DNA from: JACJWR01 sp964474045
GTDB lineage: Bacteria; Actinomycetota; Actinomycetes; S36-B12; UBA10799
NCBI GenBank assembly: GCA_964474045.1
Contig: CAYYRC010000032.1
Span: forward strand, 1-25,173
Direction of reading: 5' to 3'
DNA: 25,173 nucleotides
The position numbers were made by a program, and so were the translations under genes. Below, in pieces: positions 15,025 through 22,650 of the stretch. The notes beneath the pieces were generated by a model. It worked only from the letters and a program-made list of their open reading frames with translations. It had not been told where the DNA came from and made no database searches. How positions within the stretch are numbered: the stretch's first letter is position 1; every line of letters begins with the position of its first letter.

Positions 15025-16188
15025 ATGGCAAACAACCCGGACTTCGACCTGTATCAACTTCCTGAAGAACACCGAGAATTGCAGGCGGCTGTGCGCGCGT
15101 TGGCCCTGGCCAAAATCGCTCCGCGGGCGGCCGAAATCGACGAGACGGGTGAGTTTCCCTGGGATGTCTATGAGGCCCTGGCGGCATCGGGATTCCACGC
15201 GATCAGCATTCCGGAGGAGTACGAAGGATCCGGCGGTGACAACCTCGCGGCCTGCATTGTCGTCGAAGAGGTTGCTCGAGTCTGCGGATCGAGTTCTCTG
15301 ATCCCTGCCGTGAATAAGTTGGGAACAACCCCACTGCTGGTTGGTGGCGACGAGGCAATTAAGTCGCGCTACCTACCAGAGGTTGCTCGCGGCGAGGCGA
15401 TGTTTTCGTACGCACTCAGTGAACCGGAGGCAGGCAGCGACGCCGCGAGTATGCGCAGCCGCGCAATTCGTGACGGTGACGATTGGATCCTCAACGGCAA
15501 CAAGCGTTGGATTACTAACGCGGGCATTTCCAAGTACTACACCGTGATGGCGAGCACGGATCCAGAAAAGGGCCCGAAGGGTATTTCGGCATTTGTTGTC
15601 CACGCCGACGATCCCGGATTCAGTCTCGGAGCTCCAGAGCGCAAGCTGGGAATCAAGGGATCGCCAACGCGTGAGCTCTACTTCGACAACGTCAGGCTTC
15701 CGGCAGATCGCATGATCGGCGCTGAAGGCTCTGGCTGGAATACCGCGATGAAGGCACTCGACGTGACTCGTGTGGGCATCGGCGCTCAGGCAGTCGGGCT
15801 GGCGCAGGGCGCCCTCGATGCCGCGGTGGCCTACGCAAAGGAGCGGGTGCAGTTTGGCAAGGCCATTGCGGACTTCCAGGGGATTCAATTCATGCTCGCC
15901 GACATGGCGATCGAGGTCGAGGCCGCTCGCCAATTGGTCTACCGAGCAGCGGCAGTCAGTGAACGAGGTGAGCAGTCCGCGACATACTTTGGAGCTGCTG
16001 CCAAGTGCTTTGCGTCAGATGTCGCGATGCGGGTCACAACTGATGCGGTGCAGGTCTTCGGTGGTTATGGCTACGTGAAGGACTATCCCGTTGAACGGTT
16101 TATGCGCGACGCAAAGATCACGCAGATATACGAGGGAACAAACCAGATCCAACGGATGGTCGTCGCTCGCGCACTTTTGCGGGGCTAG
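15025..16188 (+). CDS. Acyl-CoA dehydrogenase (FadE25-like)
   Basis: Second FAD-dependent acyl-CoA dehydrogenase of the window, 387 residues. The signatures are LSEPEAGSDAAS (near 131-142) and QVFGGYGYVKDYPVERFMRD (near 343-362), with the catalytic base E370 in IYEGTNQIQR, an excellent match to short/medium-chain enzymes. It clearly differs from the first copy (GEGTSE, FTIEFPVGRF), so this is not a recent duplication. The ATG at 15025 has AGGAG at 15009-15013, a slightly long spacing. In mycobacteria fadE25 also lies near purE/purK and cell-wall genes. Its place here may be inherited synteny and does not require a role in polymer synthesis. Confidence 0.92.
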   Translation: MANNPDFDLYQLPEEHRELQAAVRALALAKIAPRAAEIDETGEFPWDVYEALAASGFHAISIPEEYEGSGGDNLAACIVVEEVARVCGSSSLIPAVNKLGTTPLLVGGDEAIKSRYLPEVARGEAMFSYALSEPEAGSDAASMRSRAIRDGDDWILNGNKRWITNAGISKYYTVMASTDPEKGPKGISAFVVHADDPGFSLGAPERKLGIKGSPTRELYFDNVRLPADRMIGAEGSGWNTAMKALDVTRVGIGAQAVGLAQGALDAAVAYAKERVQFGKAIADFQGIQFMLADMAIEVEAARQLVYRAAAVSERGEQSATYFGAAAKCFASDVAMRVTTDAVQVFGGYGYVKDYPVERFMRDAKITQIYEGTNQIQRMVVARALLRG

Positions 16189-16282
16189 TACCAGGGAACT
16201 GCGGCTGCAACCCCCATTGCCGCGTTAGAGTGACCATTCAGTTTCGCCGCGATTTTGGACAACAGTGAGGACCTTCTGAAGG

Positions 16283-17800
16283 ATGAGCACTGCGCGAAAT
16301 GAGTCCACTCCTGCCAACGGTGCACCTCGGAATGTTGCGGTCGTTCTTGCCGGAGGAGTCGGCGCTCGGGTGGGTCTGAACATCCCAAAGCAATTGATCA
16401 AGGTCGCCGGTCGGCCCATCATCGAACACACGATCGCACTGTTCGAAGAGTCGGAAGTCATCGACGAAATCATCGTGATGATGGTTCCGGGGCACCTCGA
16501 CGCTATCCGCGAGATCGTGCGCAAGGGCAACTATCAGAAGGTGACGTCGATTCTTGAGGGCGCCGACACCCGAAACGCGACTACCGCTGCGGCAATTGCT
16601 GCGCTCGGTGATGAGGACTGCAACGTGCTTTTCCACGATGCAGTTCGTCCGCTGTTGTCAGACCGGATCATTCGCGACCTCGTTGACGCACTTGATTCCT
16701 ATTCGGCGGTTGATACTGCAATCCCATCCGCCGACACGATCATCCAAGTTGATTCAGCACCCGACGTAGGTGTCCCGCAGAAACTCGAACAGCTCGTCGA
16801 CGTCCTGCCGCGGCATCTGCTTCGTCGTGGTCAAACTCCGCAGGCCTTCAAGCTGTCAACGATTCGCGAGGCATATGAGAATGCCGAGAGTGATCCCAAT
16901 TTCGTTGCGACCGATGACTGTACGGTCGTCCTGCGGTATCTGCCTGAAGTCCCGATCGGGGTCGTTCAGGGCGACGAACAGAACATGAAGGTCACCGAGC
17001 CGATAGATGTCTTCGTGGCAGACAAGCTCTTCCAGCTTGGCAGTCATGATCGGCCTGAGTCGATCACTCCAGATGAATACCGGGAACGCCTGCACGGGAA
17101 GACGATCGTGATCTTCGGTGGCTCGTATGGGATTGGCGCTGACATTGCTGACCTAGCCGCCAAACACGGAGCAATTGTGAAGTCGTTCTCTCGGTCGTCC
17201 ACGAACACTCACGTGGAGCGCCGTGACGACGTCCGGGCGGCATGCGCCGCGGTCATCGCAGACACGGGCCGGATCGACTACGTAGTGAACACTGCTGGAG
17301 TGCTTCCCCGCGGTGAGCTCGCATCGGAGAGTGAAGACACGATCTACCACGCAACCGGTGTGAACTACTTAGCGCCAATCTTTATCGCACAGGAGTTCTA
17401 CCCGCACCTGGCCAAGACCAAGGGTTCACTACTGCTGTTCACCTCGAGTTCGTACACGCGCGGCCGTTCTGGATACAGCCTTTACTCCTCGGCTAAGGCC
17501 GGACTCGTCAACCTCACCCAGGCTCTGGCAGACGAGTGGGCAGACTCTGGCGTTCGTGTGAACTGCATTAACCCGGAACGAACTGGAACTCCGATGCGCA
17601 CAAATGCATTTGGGGCAGAACCACCAGGCAGTCTCCTGGAGTCAGAGGTCGTTGCGGCGGCGTCAGTCGACGTGCTGTTGGCAAATCAGACGGGCCACAT
17701 CATTGACGTTCGGAGAGTTGATCCGCTGTCGGCAAAGGAACTGACAAGCGACATCGAGCTGGTCGCCGCCGACGCGGGTGAAGCCAGCGGCGGCTCGTAG
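16283..17800 (+). CDS. Bifunctional cytidylyltransferase/SDR reductase, probable CDP-ribitol synthase (Bcs1/Acs1-like)
   Basis: Two-domain enzyme of 505 residues. The N-terminal half (about 17-250) is an IspD/TarI-type cytidylyltransferase with VLAGGVGARVG (21-31), PKQ (35-37), FHDAVRP (117-123), QTPQAFK (184-190) and the KVTEPID segment (236-242). The C-terminal half (about 271-480) is a short-chain dehydrogenase with the cofactor loop GGSYGIG (279-285), NTAG (336-339), SSS (388-390), the catalytic pair Y401 and K405, and PERTGTPM (431-438). Haemophilus Bcs1/Acs1 has the same order; there the reductase makes ribitol-5-phosphate from ribulose-5-phosphate and the other domain makes CDP-ribitol. 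This role is inferred by architecture and by the adjacent polyol-phosphate transferase gene; another CDP-polyol is possible. The stop abuts the next start directly. Confidence 0.85.
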   Translation: MSTARNESTPANGAPRNVAVVLAGGVGARVGLNIPKQLIKVAGRPIIEHTIALFEESEVIDEIIVMMVPGHLDAIREIVRKGNYQKVTSILEGADTRNATTAAAIAALGDEDCNVLFHDAVRPLLSDRIIRDLVDALDSYSAVDTAIPSADTIIQVDSAPDVGVPQKLEQLVDVLPRHLLRRGQTPQAFKLSTIREAYENAESDPNFVATDDCTVVLRYLPEVPIGVVQGDEQNMKVTEPIDVFVADKLFQLGSHDRPESITPDEYRERLHGKTIVIFGGSYGIGADIADLAAKHGAIVKSFSRSSTNTHVERRDDVRAACAAVIADTGRIDYVVNTAGVLPRGELASESEDTIYHATGVNYLAPIFIAQEFYPHLAKTKGSLLLFTSSSYTRGRSGYSLYSSAKAGLVNLTQALADEWADSGVRVNCINPERTGTPMRTNAFGAEPPGSLLESEVVAAASVDVLLANQTGHIIDVRRVDPLSAKELTSDIELVAADAGEASGGS

Positions 17801-19033
17801 ATGGCTGTCACCAAAGAGGCTCGACGTGTCGCGAGCAAGCTGCGACACCGACTCGCATTACGAAAAGCCGCTCGTGAACTGGAGAAGACCGATGCTCCGT
17901 TGGAGCCAGGCAAATATCGAGTTCTCGTCTACTTCGGAGACACGGCGCCGCACCTGTATCAATTGACGCAATGGTTTCCTGCGCTGAAAGAAGTCGACGC
18001 TGTCCACGGTGTGCTCATCGTGACTCGATCGGCTGACGCAGCGCTTCAATTGCGCCAGGATCCCACCAATCCATTCCCGGTCGTCCAAGCTGCGATTCAT
18101 AGCGACCTCGATCCCATTGTCTCGAGGCAGGATCCGAGAGTTGTCTTTTACGTGAATCACCATCGGTCGAATTTCTCGATGCTCTGGCACCCAACGATGA
18201 TCCATGTGTATATCGGCCACGGAGAGTCAGACAAACTGGGAATCTCAGCGTCAAATCAACTCAAGGCGTACGACTTCGGATTCGTCGCTGGGCAAGCGGC
18301 CATTGACCGGGTAAGACGACGCCTGATCAACTACGACACTGCACACAGACTAATTGTCGTCGGACGCCCACAGAACGATTCCCTTCCGGAACACACCAAG
18401 GGCATCGAAGGATCACTACAAACGGTCCTTTATGCCCCGAGTTGGGAAGGTGATCGCCCGGCAAACTACTACGGCTCACTCAAGTCTCATGGTCCCACGA
18501 TTGTTCGGTCGCTACTCGCGGACGGCGGCTACCGCGTCATCTTCCGGCCGCATCCGCTCACAGGCAAGCGAGATCCGAGCTACGCCGCTGCGCGCGATGA
18601 CATCGCCAAACTCCTGAAAACGGCAGCTCTGGAGGACCCAGGTTCAGGCCACCTTGTCGATCTTGATTCGGACTTCGGCTGGCAGTTGGCAGAATGTGAC
18701 GTGTGTATCGCGGATGTTTCCGCAGTTGCGCTCGACGCTGTTGCCGCGGGCAAGTCACTTGTGATCACCGAACCTGTCTCCGCGAGCGCAAACGTGTCGC
18801 CCGCATCGGTGATGTCCCGGTTTGACTTGCTGCCGCAGTCGCAAGCGGCGCAGATCGTGAGTTGGTTGCACAATGCACAGTCTGGCGAGCAGGCACAAAC
18901 GATCGCTGAGGTTCGCGAGTACTGCTTCGGTGACACGACCAAGGGTGCGGCAACAGAAGCTTTTGTTGATGCAACTTCCCGGTTGGCCGATCTACGCGAT
19001 TCACTCCTCAGTCAGCGTGATGCACAGAACTAG
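17801..19033 (+). CDS. CDP-glycerol/ribitol phosphotransferase-family protein (TagF/TarL-like), soluble
   Basis: Likely transfers polyol phosphate from a CDP-polyol to a growing chain or lipid-linked primer. The 410-residue protein carries the family's C-terminal GT-B-like motifs: GHGESDK (139-145, compare the HGT..K loop of TagF), YAPSWEG (211-217), RPHP (249-252) and IADVSAV (313-319). No membrane helix is visible; the basic N-terminus (KEARRVASKLRHRLALRK) may bind the membrane surface. The ATG at 17801 directly follows the CDP-ribitol synthase stop, which strongly suggests that the upstream enzyme makes its donor. Its 3' end overlaps the convergent gene by 26 nt. Whether it is a primase or a polymerase, and the actual polyol, are unknown. 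Confidence 0.82.
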   Translation: MAVTKEARRVASKLRHRLALRKAARELEKTDAPLEPGKYRVLVYFGDTAPHLYQLTQWFPALKEVDAVHGVLIVTRSADAALQLRQDPTNPFPVVQAAIHSDLDPIVSRQDPRVVFYVNHHRSNFSMLWHPTMIHVYIGHGESDKLGISASNQLKAYDFGFVAGQAAIDRVRRRLINYDTAHRLIVVGRPQNDSLPEHTKGIEGSLQTVLYAPSWEGDRPANYYGSLKSHGPTIVRSLLADGGYRVIFRPHPLTGKRDPSYAAARDDIAKLLKTAALEDPGSGHLVDLDSDFGWQLAECDVCIADVSAVALDAVAAGKSLVITEPVSASANVSPASVMSRFDLLPQSQAAQIVSWLHNAQSGEQAQTIAEVREYCFGDTTKGAATEAFVDATSRLADLRDSLLSQRDAQN

Positions 19034-20927
19034 GGATTGATTCCTCACTACGCTGCGCGATCCTGTCGTCGGCGCGCTCGATCAATGCCGTGACCGCTTC
19101 GTTGAAGCGTTGAGACGCAGTAGGTTCGGACGGCCCTAGGAGGTATTCCCGAACGTCTGCGCGCACCGCCTCGGTTGGGTCGGGCGCACCACCTGCTACG
19201 ACGTCAAAGAACAGCGATGAACCATGCCCGTCGCGATCGATGATCATCCCTCCGCGGGCGGATGGGAACTCGCGAATGAAGTCGGCTGCGGATTGCTTGC
19301 CGGAGTTGCAGACCGCGTAGGGTCTGCCGGTTGCGATGAAGTCGCTGAGGACGCTTGAGATATCCGTGATGAGGGCATCGGAGTGCTCAAAACACTGGAA
19401 GATCCCCAATCCCGAATTTGGTCGCACTACCACGTGGGCATTGGGTGCGAGCCCGCTGAAGTACTTGTTACCGGCCGAAGTCGCCAGGGCGTTCGCCTCG
19501 ATTGCGGAACCCGCCCGGCCTGGCTTGCCAGGCGTCGCTTCGGTGCTGGTGAGCCCCGCCCGCTCGTTCGCTGCCCTCAGCATTGCGATTATTCGGTTGC
19601 TGGTGGCTCGGGCCTTAGGGTCACGAATGCCCGTGAAGGGATGGGGCTTGTAGATCAGCCGAATCGGATGTGGGGAGTTCAGGAGTTGCTCGACGACTTT
19701 GCCGCCTTGAGCCAACAGAGAGCAGTACTCCTGATCGGCATTCCAGCCCTCCCAGGTTGGCGCGTAAAGAATTGTTGGGATCCGGTCGGTCCCGTCCGCT
19801 TCAAGCGCCTGGAGGTCGATGGCATCGAGTTGTGGTCGCCCGACTGACACGAACTGTTCTGGGCGCAACCCGATAAGTGCACGCGAGTACCTGTCCGCTC
19901 CGGCCTGCCCGGCGACCCATACTTCGTCATAGACCTTGGTGAACGGATTGAACGAGGAACTCTTGTCACTGTCTCCATGCCCGATGAAGGCGCTCATTGG
20001 GTTCTGTTCACGAAGCAGATGGATGGTGTCGCCGGTATTCGACACGAAGAGGCAGGCGCGTAAATGGGTCAAGTCGAGTAGGAGCAGGTCCTGCGAATTG
20101 GTCAACGCAATCACTGGTAGTGAAGTCGTGCCGAGCGCGTCGAAGATGGGCACTGAACGAACGATGATGATTGTGGACTGCGGTATTTGTTCCGCAGTGG
20201 CGAGCCAACTCTCGAGTTGGTACACGGTGTCTGACGAGCCAATGCCGAGGTATACAGCGACCTGAGGGTGGTGGTCCTTGATTGCTCGCTGGACATCAGC
20301 GATTGCGCGCGCCCGGAATGCAGCGCCCTTGGTGCGCAGTACCTTGTCAGTGAGCAAGGTTCCCGCTGTCATTGCAAAGACTGCAACAACAGCGACAAGC
20401 CAGGCCAGCCACACTGAGCCGGTGATCAGGGATCCGCCGATGATGATCAGGACTTCCGGTATGACCAATGCAAGTCCACCCGCGAGGACCTTCGCCGCAA
20501 GCGGCGGCTTCCCTGCTGTGATCGGGAGGTTCCGGGTGAAGATCTCCGGGGTGAGTCGGGTTGCCAGCCGACCCACGGTGATCTCGGTGAACACGGACAT
20601 CACGACAACTGCGATGCCGCCGAGTGCGATCGGGATCGCGATTCCCGAGTCATTCCAAATTCGCGCCCCGAGGAGTAGTAAGACCGCCAGACGCAGTGCC
20701 CGAATTGTGACGTCGAAGAATCCGCCAAGCGCCAGTAACTCCCTCAGTGGCGTAATCGTTCGCAAGGTCAATGCGGATGCGATCGAAGAGGCCGAAAGTA
20801 ACAGGAGGCAAGGCCACCCCCAGCCGAACATGGCTGGGAGGATCGCCACCAGGGCTAATCCCAGTGGGAGCAATGTCGCGTCGGGTTTTGCGTACGGGCG
20901 CAGCGCAGCGGGCAGTAACTTGGTCAT
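19008..20927 (-). CDS. Membrane-fused CDP-glycerol/ribitol phosphotransferase-family protein
   Basis: A 639-residue paralogue of the neighbouring convergent gene. The first 195 residues are hydrophobic, with about five or six membrane segments (near 18-34, 36-55, 78-90, 94-113, 147-168 and 170-192). The rest is the transferase domain with IGHGDSDK (315-322), LYAPTWEG (387-394), KPHP (427-430) and ITDISSV (520-526). Compared with the soluble copy it has an insertion of roughly 40 residues (about 455-500) between the PHP and TDISS motifs. The ATG at 20927 follows the glycosyltransferase stop by 22 nt, the last gene of a minus-strand operon. It probably extends or attaches polyol phosphate on a membrane-bound precursor. 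I do not recognise the N-terminal membrane domain. Confidence 0.8.
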   Translation of the reverse strand: MTKLLPAALRPYAKPDATLLPLGLALVAILPAMFGWGWPCLLLLSASSIASALTLRTITPLRELLALGGFFDVTIRALRLAVLLLLGARIWNDSGIAIPIALGGIAVVVMSVFTEITVGRLATRLTPEIFTRNLPITAGKPPLAAKVLAGGLALVIPEVLIIIGGSLITGSVWLAWLVAVVAVFAMTAGTLLTDKVLRTKGAAFRARAIADVQRAIKDHHPQVAVYLGIGSSDTVYQLESWLATAEQIPQSTIIIVRSVPIFDALGTTSLPVIALTNSQDLLLLDLTHLRACLFVSNTGDTIHLLREQNPMSAFIGHGDSDKSSSFNPFTKVYDEVWVAGQAGADRYSRALIGLRPEQFVSVGRPQLDAIDLQALEADGTDRIPTILYAPTWEGWNADQEYCSLLAQGGKVVEQLLNSPHPIRLIYKPHPFTGIRDPKARATSNRIIAMLRAANERAGLTSTEATPGKPGRAGSAIEANALATSAGNKYFSGLAPNAHVVVRPNSGLGIFQCFEHSDALITDISSVLSDFIATGRPYAVCNSGKQSAADFIREFPSARGGMIIDRDGHGSSLFFDVVAGGAPDPTEAVRADVREYLLGPSEPTASQRFNEAVTALIERADDRIAQRSEESIPSSVHHAD

Positions 20928-20949
20928 CGTTGGGTAATGCTAACTGGAC

Positions 20950-21813
20950 TCAGATAACGGGCGGTCGTCCGCGCAGGGCCATGCGTCCGACGGTTCGCCA
21001 ACTGATCGGACGGCGAGGGCCAGGATCCTCTCGCCAACCTTCCTTCCAGCCATCGAACCACGGACGGAGGCCGACCTTGTCGCCACGTGACTTGATGAGG
21101 TGCAGTGCAGTCCAGGTGCCGACGTAGAGAGGGATGAGCGGCGCGGGAAGGTTACGCCGAGCAACCCACACTCGGTTGCGGCCATGCATTCGGTAGAACA
21201 TGTCATGGCGGGTCGGTGCTGCGGCGGGGTGATGTGCCTCAAGGTTCCCCGCGTACCACGCAACGTCGCCGCCGTCCCAGCACCGCCAAGCGAGTTCAAT
21301 GCCCTCGTGATAGTAGAAGAGCTCATCACCGAAACCGCCTGCGGCGTTGAACGTACTACGGCGGACAAGTAGCGCGCCCTCCCAGACTGAGAAGGCAGCG
21401 CTGGATTCGTACGGATCGCCCTTTCGAACACGAGGGATCCAACGCGATGCGTCCTGCGCCGACAGTGGGTCGTGGACCCGAGGTTGCAGGATTCCAAGTT
21501 GTGGCCAGTTGTCAAAGGCAGCAGCCGCCCGAGCGACGAAGTCCGGGTCAGTAAGCCACGCATCATCATCGAAGAAGAAGAGGATGTCACCGTTGACGGC
21601 GGCTGCTCCAGCGTTGCGTCCACCACAGGCACCTAGGTTCTCTGGCAGGAATACCGGCCGCACAAGGGGTGGAAGATCAACCGGCTCCCATCCGTTTCCG
21701 ACACAAACGATGTCAATGTCCGCGCCTTGCTGGGCGAGCAATGATTCCAGGCCCCTACGCAACTCGTCTGGTCTAGATCCCATGGTGAGGACAACAACAC
21801 CAACAGAGGTCAT
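20950..21813 (-). CDS. Family 2 glycosyltransferase
   Basis: GT-A glycosyltransferase of 287 residues, soluble or peripheral. Motifs are VGVVVLTMGSRPDEL at the N-terminus, NLGACGGRNAGA (59-70), the metal-binding FFFDDDAWL (79-87), and an acceptor region with FGDELFYYHEGIELAWR (about 161-177). The NLG..GGRN.G pattern is common in rhamnosyl- and galactofuranosyl-type family-2 enzymes, but the donor cannot be assigned. The ATG overlaps the CDP-alcohol phosphotransferase stop by 4 nt, so it is translationally coupled within the minus-strand operon. It probably decorates or builds the repeat unit of the surface polymer, with UDP-GlcA or UDP-Xyl as possible donors made in the same locus. Confidence 0.87.
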   Translation of the reverse strand: MTSVGVVVLTMGSRPDELRRGLESLLAQQGADIDIVCVGNGWEPVDLPPLVRPVFLPENLGACGGRNAGAAAVNGDILFFFDDDAWLTDPDFVARAAAAFDNWPQLGILQPRVHDPLSAQDASRWIPRVRKGDPYESSAAFSVWEGALLVRRSTFNAAGGFGDELFYYHEGIELAWRCWDGGDVAWYAGNLEAHHPAAAPTRHDMFYRMHGRNRVWVARRNLPAPLIPLYVGTWTALHLIKSRGDKVGLRPWFDGWKEGWREDPGPRRPISWRTVGRMALRGRPPVI

Positions 21814-22622
21814 GTGGTTGCTCGCAATCGGTTGCTGGAAAGGATGGCGACCGCGTGTCCGATGGTGGCCAAAATCGCGAAGACGAAGAGCGCCGCCACG
21901 AGGATTCGAGTCGCAGTGAGGTCACCAAGGAAGGCATCGATGACGGCGGCCACCAGAGCTAGCAACGTCATCTCGATGGAGTGGAACATCTTGTGGAAAG
22001 GCACGAAGCGCGCAAAGCGCCTCAGGCTCGCGATCAGTCCAGGTTGTGGTGCTGACACTGCTGCGGATTCGGATACGCGTGGAAGCCCTGCGTAGGCGCG
22101 GGCAACGTGAACGAAGTCATTGAGGCTTTTGTTGAGGAGGAGGACAACGGCGAGTAGAGCGCCGATCAGAATCCAGCCACTTCCCGCATCGAAGCCGCCT
22201 GCCGCGCGGACACCGAGGGCGATGGCGATGAACGCCTCAGTGGAGTAGTGAGCGATCTTGTCGAGGAACACTCCGGTTGGACTCTGTGACTGGTTCCAAC
22301 GGGCCACCTCGCCGTCCGTGCAATCGATGAGCATCTGCAGCTGCCCGAGTACAGCCGCGAGGATGCCGCCGGGTAATCCAGGTATCAACAGACTCGCAGC
22401 AGCGGCCCAGCCGATGAGGATCATCACTCCGGTAACGGCGTTGGCGCTGAAACCCGCTCTCAAAAAGACGCGAGTGATGTACGGGGAAATCGGCCGGTGG
22501 TAGAGATCTCCTACCCAGTGCTCAGAATTCCGGCGCCCGGTGATTGCCTCTGGCTGGCACACCTCGCGAATCTGCGCGATGGTCGGTCGAGCTGGCCGCG
22601 CTGTGGTGCTGTTGTCAACCAT
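21810..22622 (-). CDS. CDP-alcohol phosphotransferase-fold membrane enzyme with altered catalytic motif
   Basis: Integral membrane protein of 270 residues from the CDP-alcohol phosphatidyltransferase family, which moves a phosphoalcohol from a CDP-alcohol to another alcohol at the membrane. The family motif DxxDGxxAR(x8)GxxxDxxxD is present as D100, D103, G104, A107, R108, G117 and D121, but the final Asp, usually the catalytic base, is H125. Hydrophobic segments lie at about 62-82, 84-98, 127-140, 149-165, 217-233 and 241-262. I start at ATG 22622, preceded by GGTGA at 5 nt; the open frame to 22787 overlaps the decarboxylase gene. It lies between the decarboxylase (28-nt gap) and a glycosyltransferase (4-nt overlap). 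A CDP-polyol from the same locus is a plausible substrate, but unproven. Confidence 0.8.
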   Translation of the reverse strand: MVDNSTTARPARPTIAQIREVCQPEAITGRRNSEHWVGDLYHRPISPYITRVFLRAGFSANAVTGVMILIGWAAAASLLIPGLPGGILAAVLGQLQMLIDCTDGEVARWNQSQSPTGVFLDKIAHYSTEAFIAIALGVRAAGGFDAGSGWILIGALLAVVLLLNKSLNDFVHVARAYAGLPRVSESAAVSAPQPGLIASLRRFARFVPFHKMFHSIEMTLLALVAAVIDAFLGDLTATRILVAALFVFAILATIGHAVAILSSNRLRATT

Positions 22623-22650
22623 GGGTGTCACCGGCCCGTTTGCCTGGACA

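Noticed and set aside
14908..15198. N-terminal extension of UDP-glucose dehydrogenase
   Set aside because: It runs antisense to the acyl-CoA dehydrogenase start, and the Rossmann motif begins just after ATG 14907.
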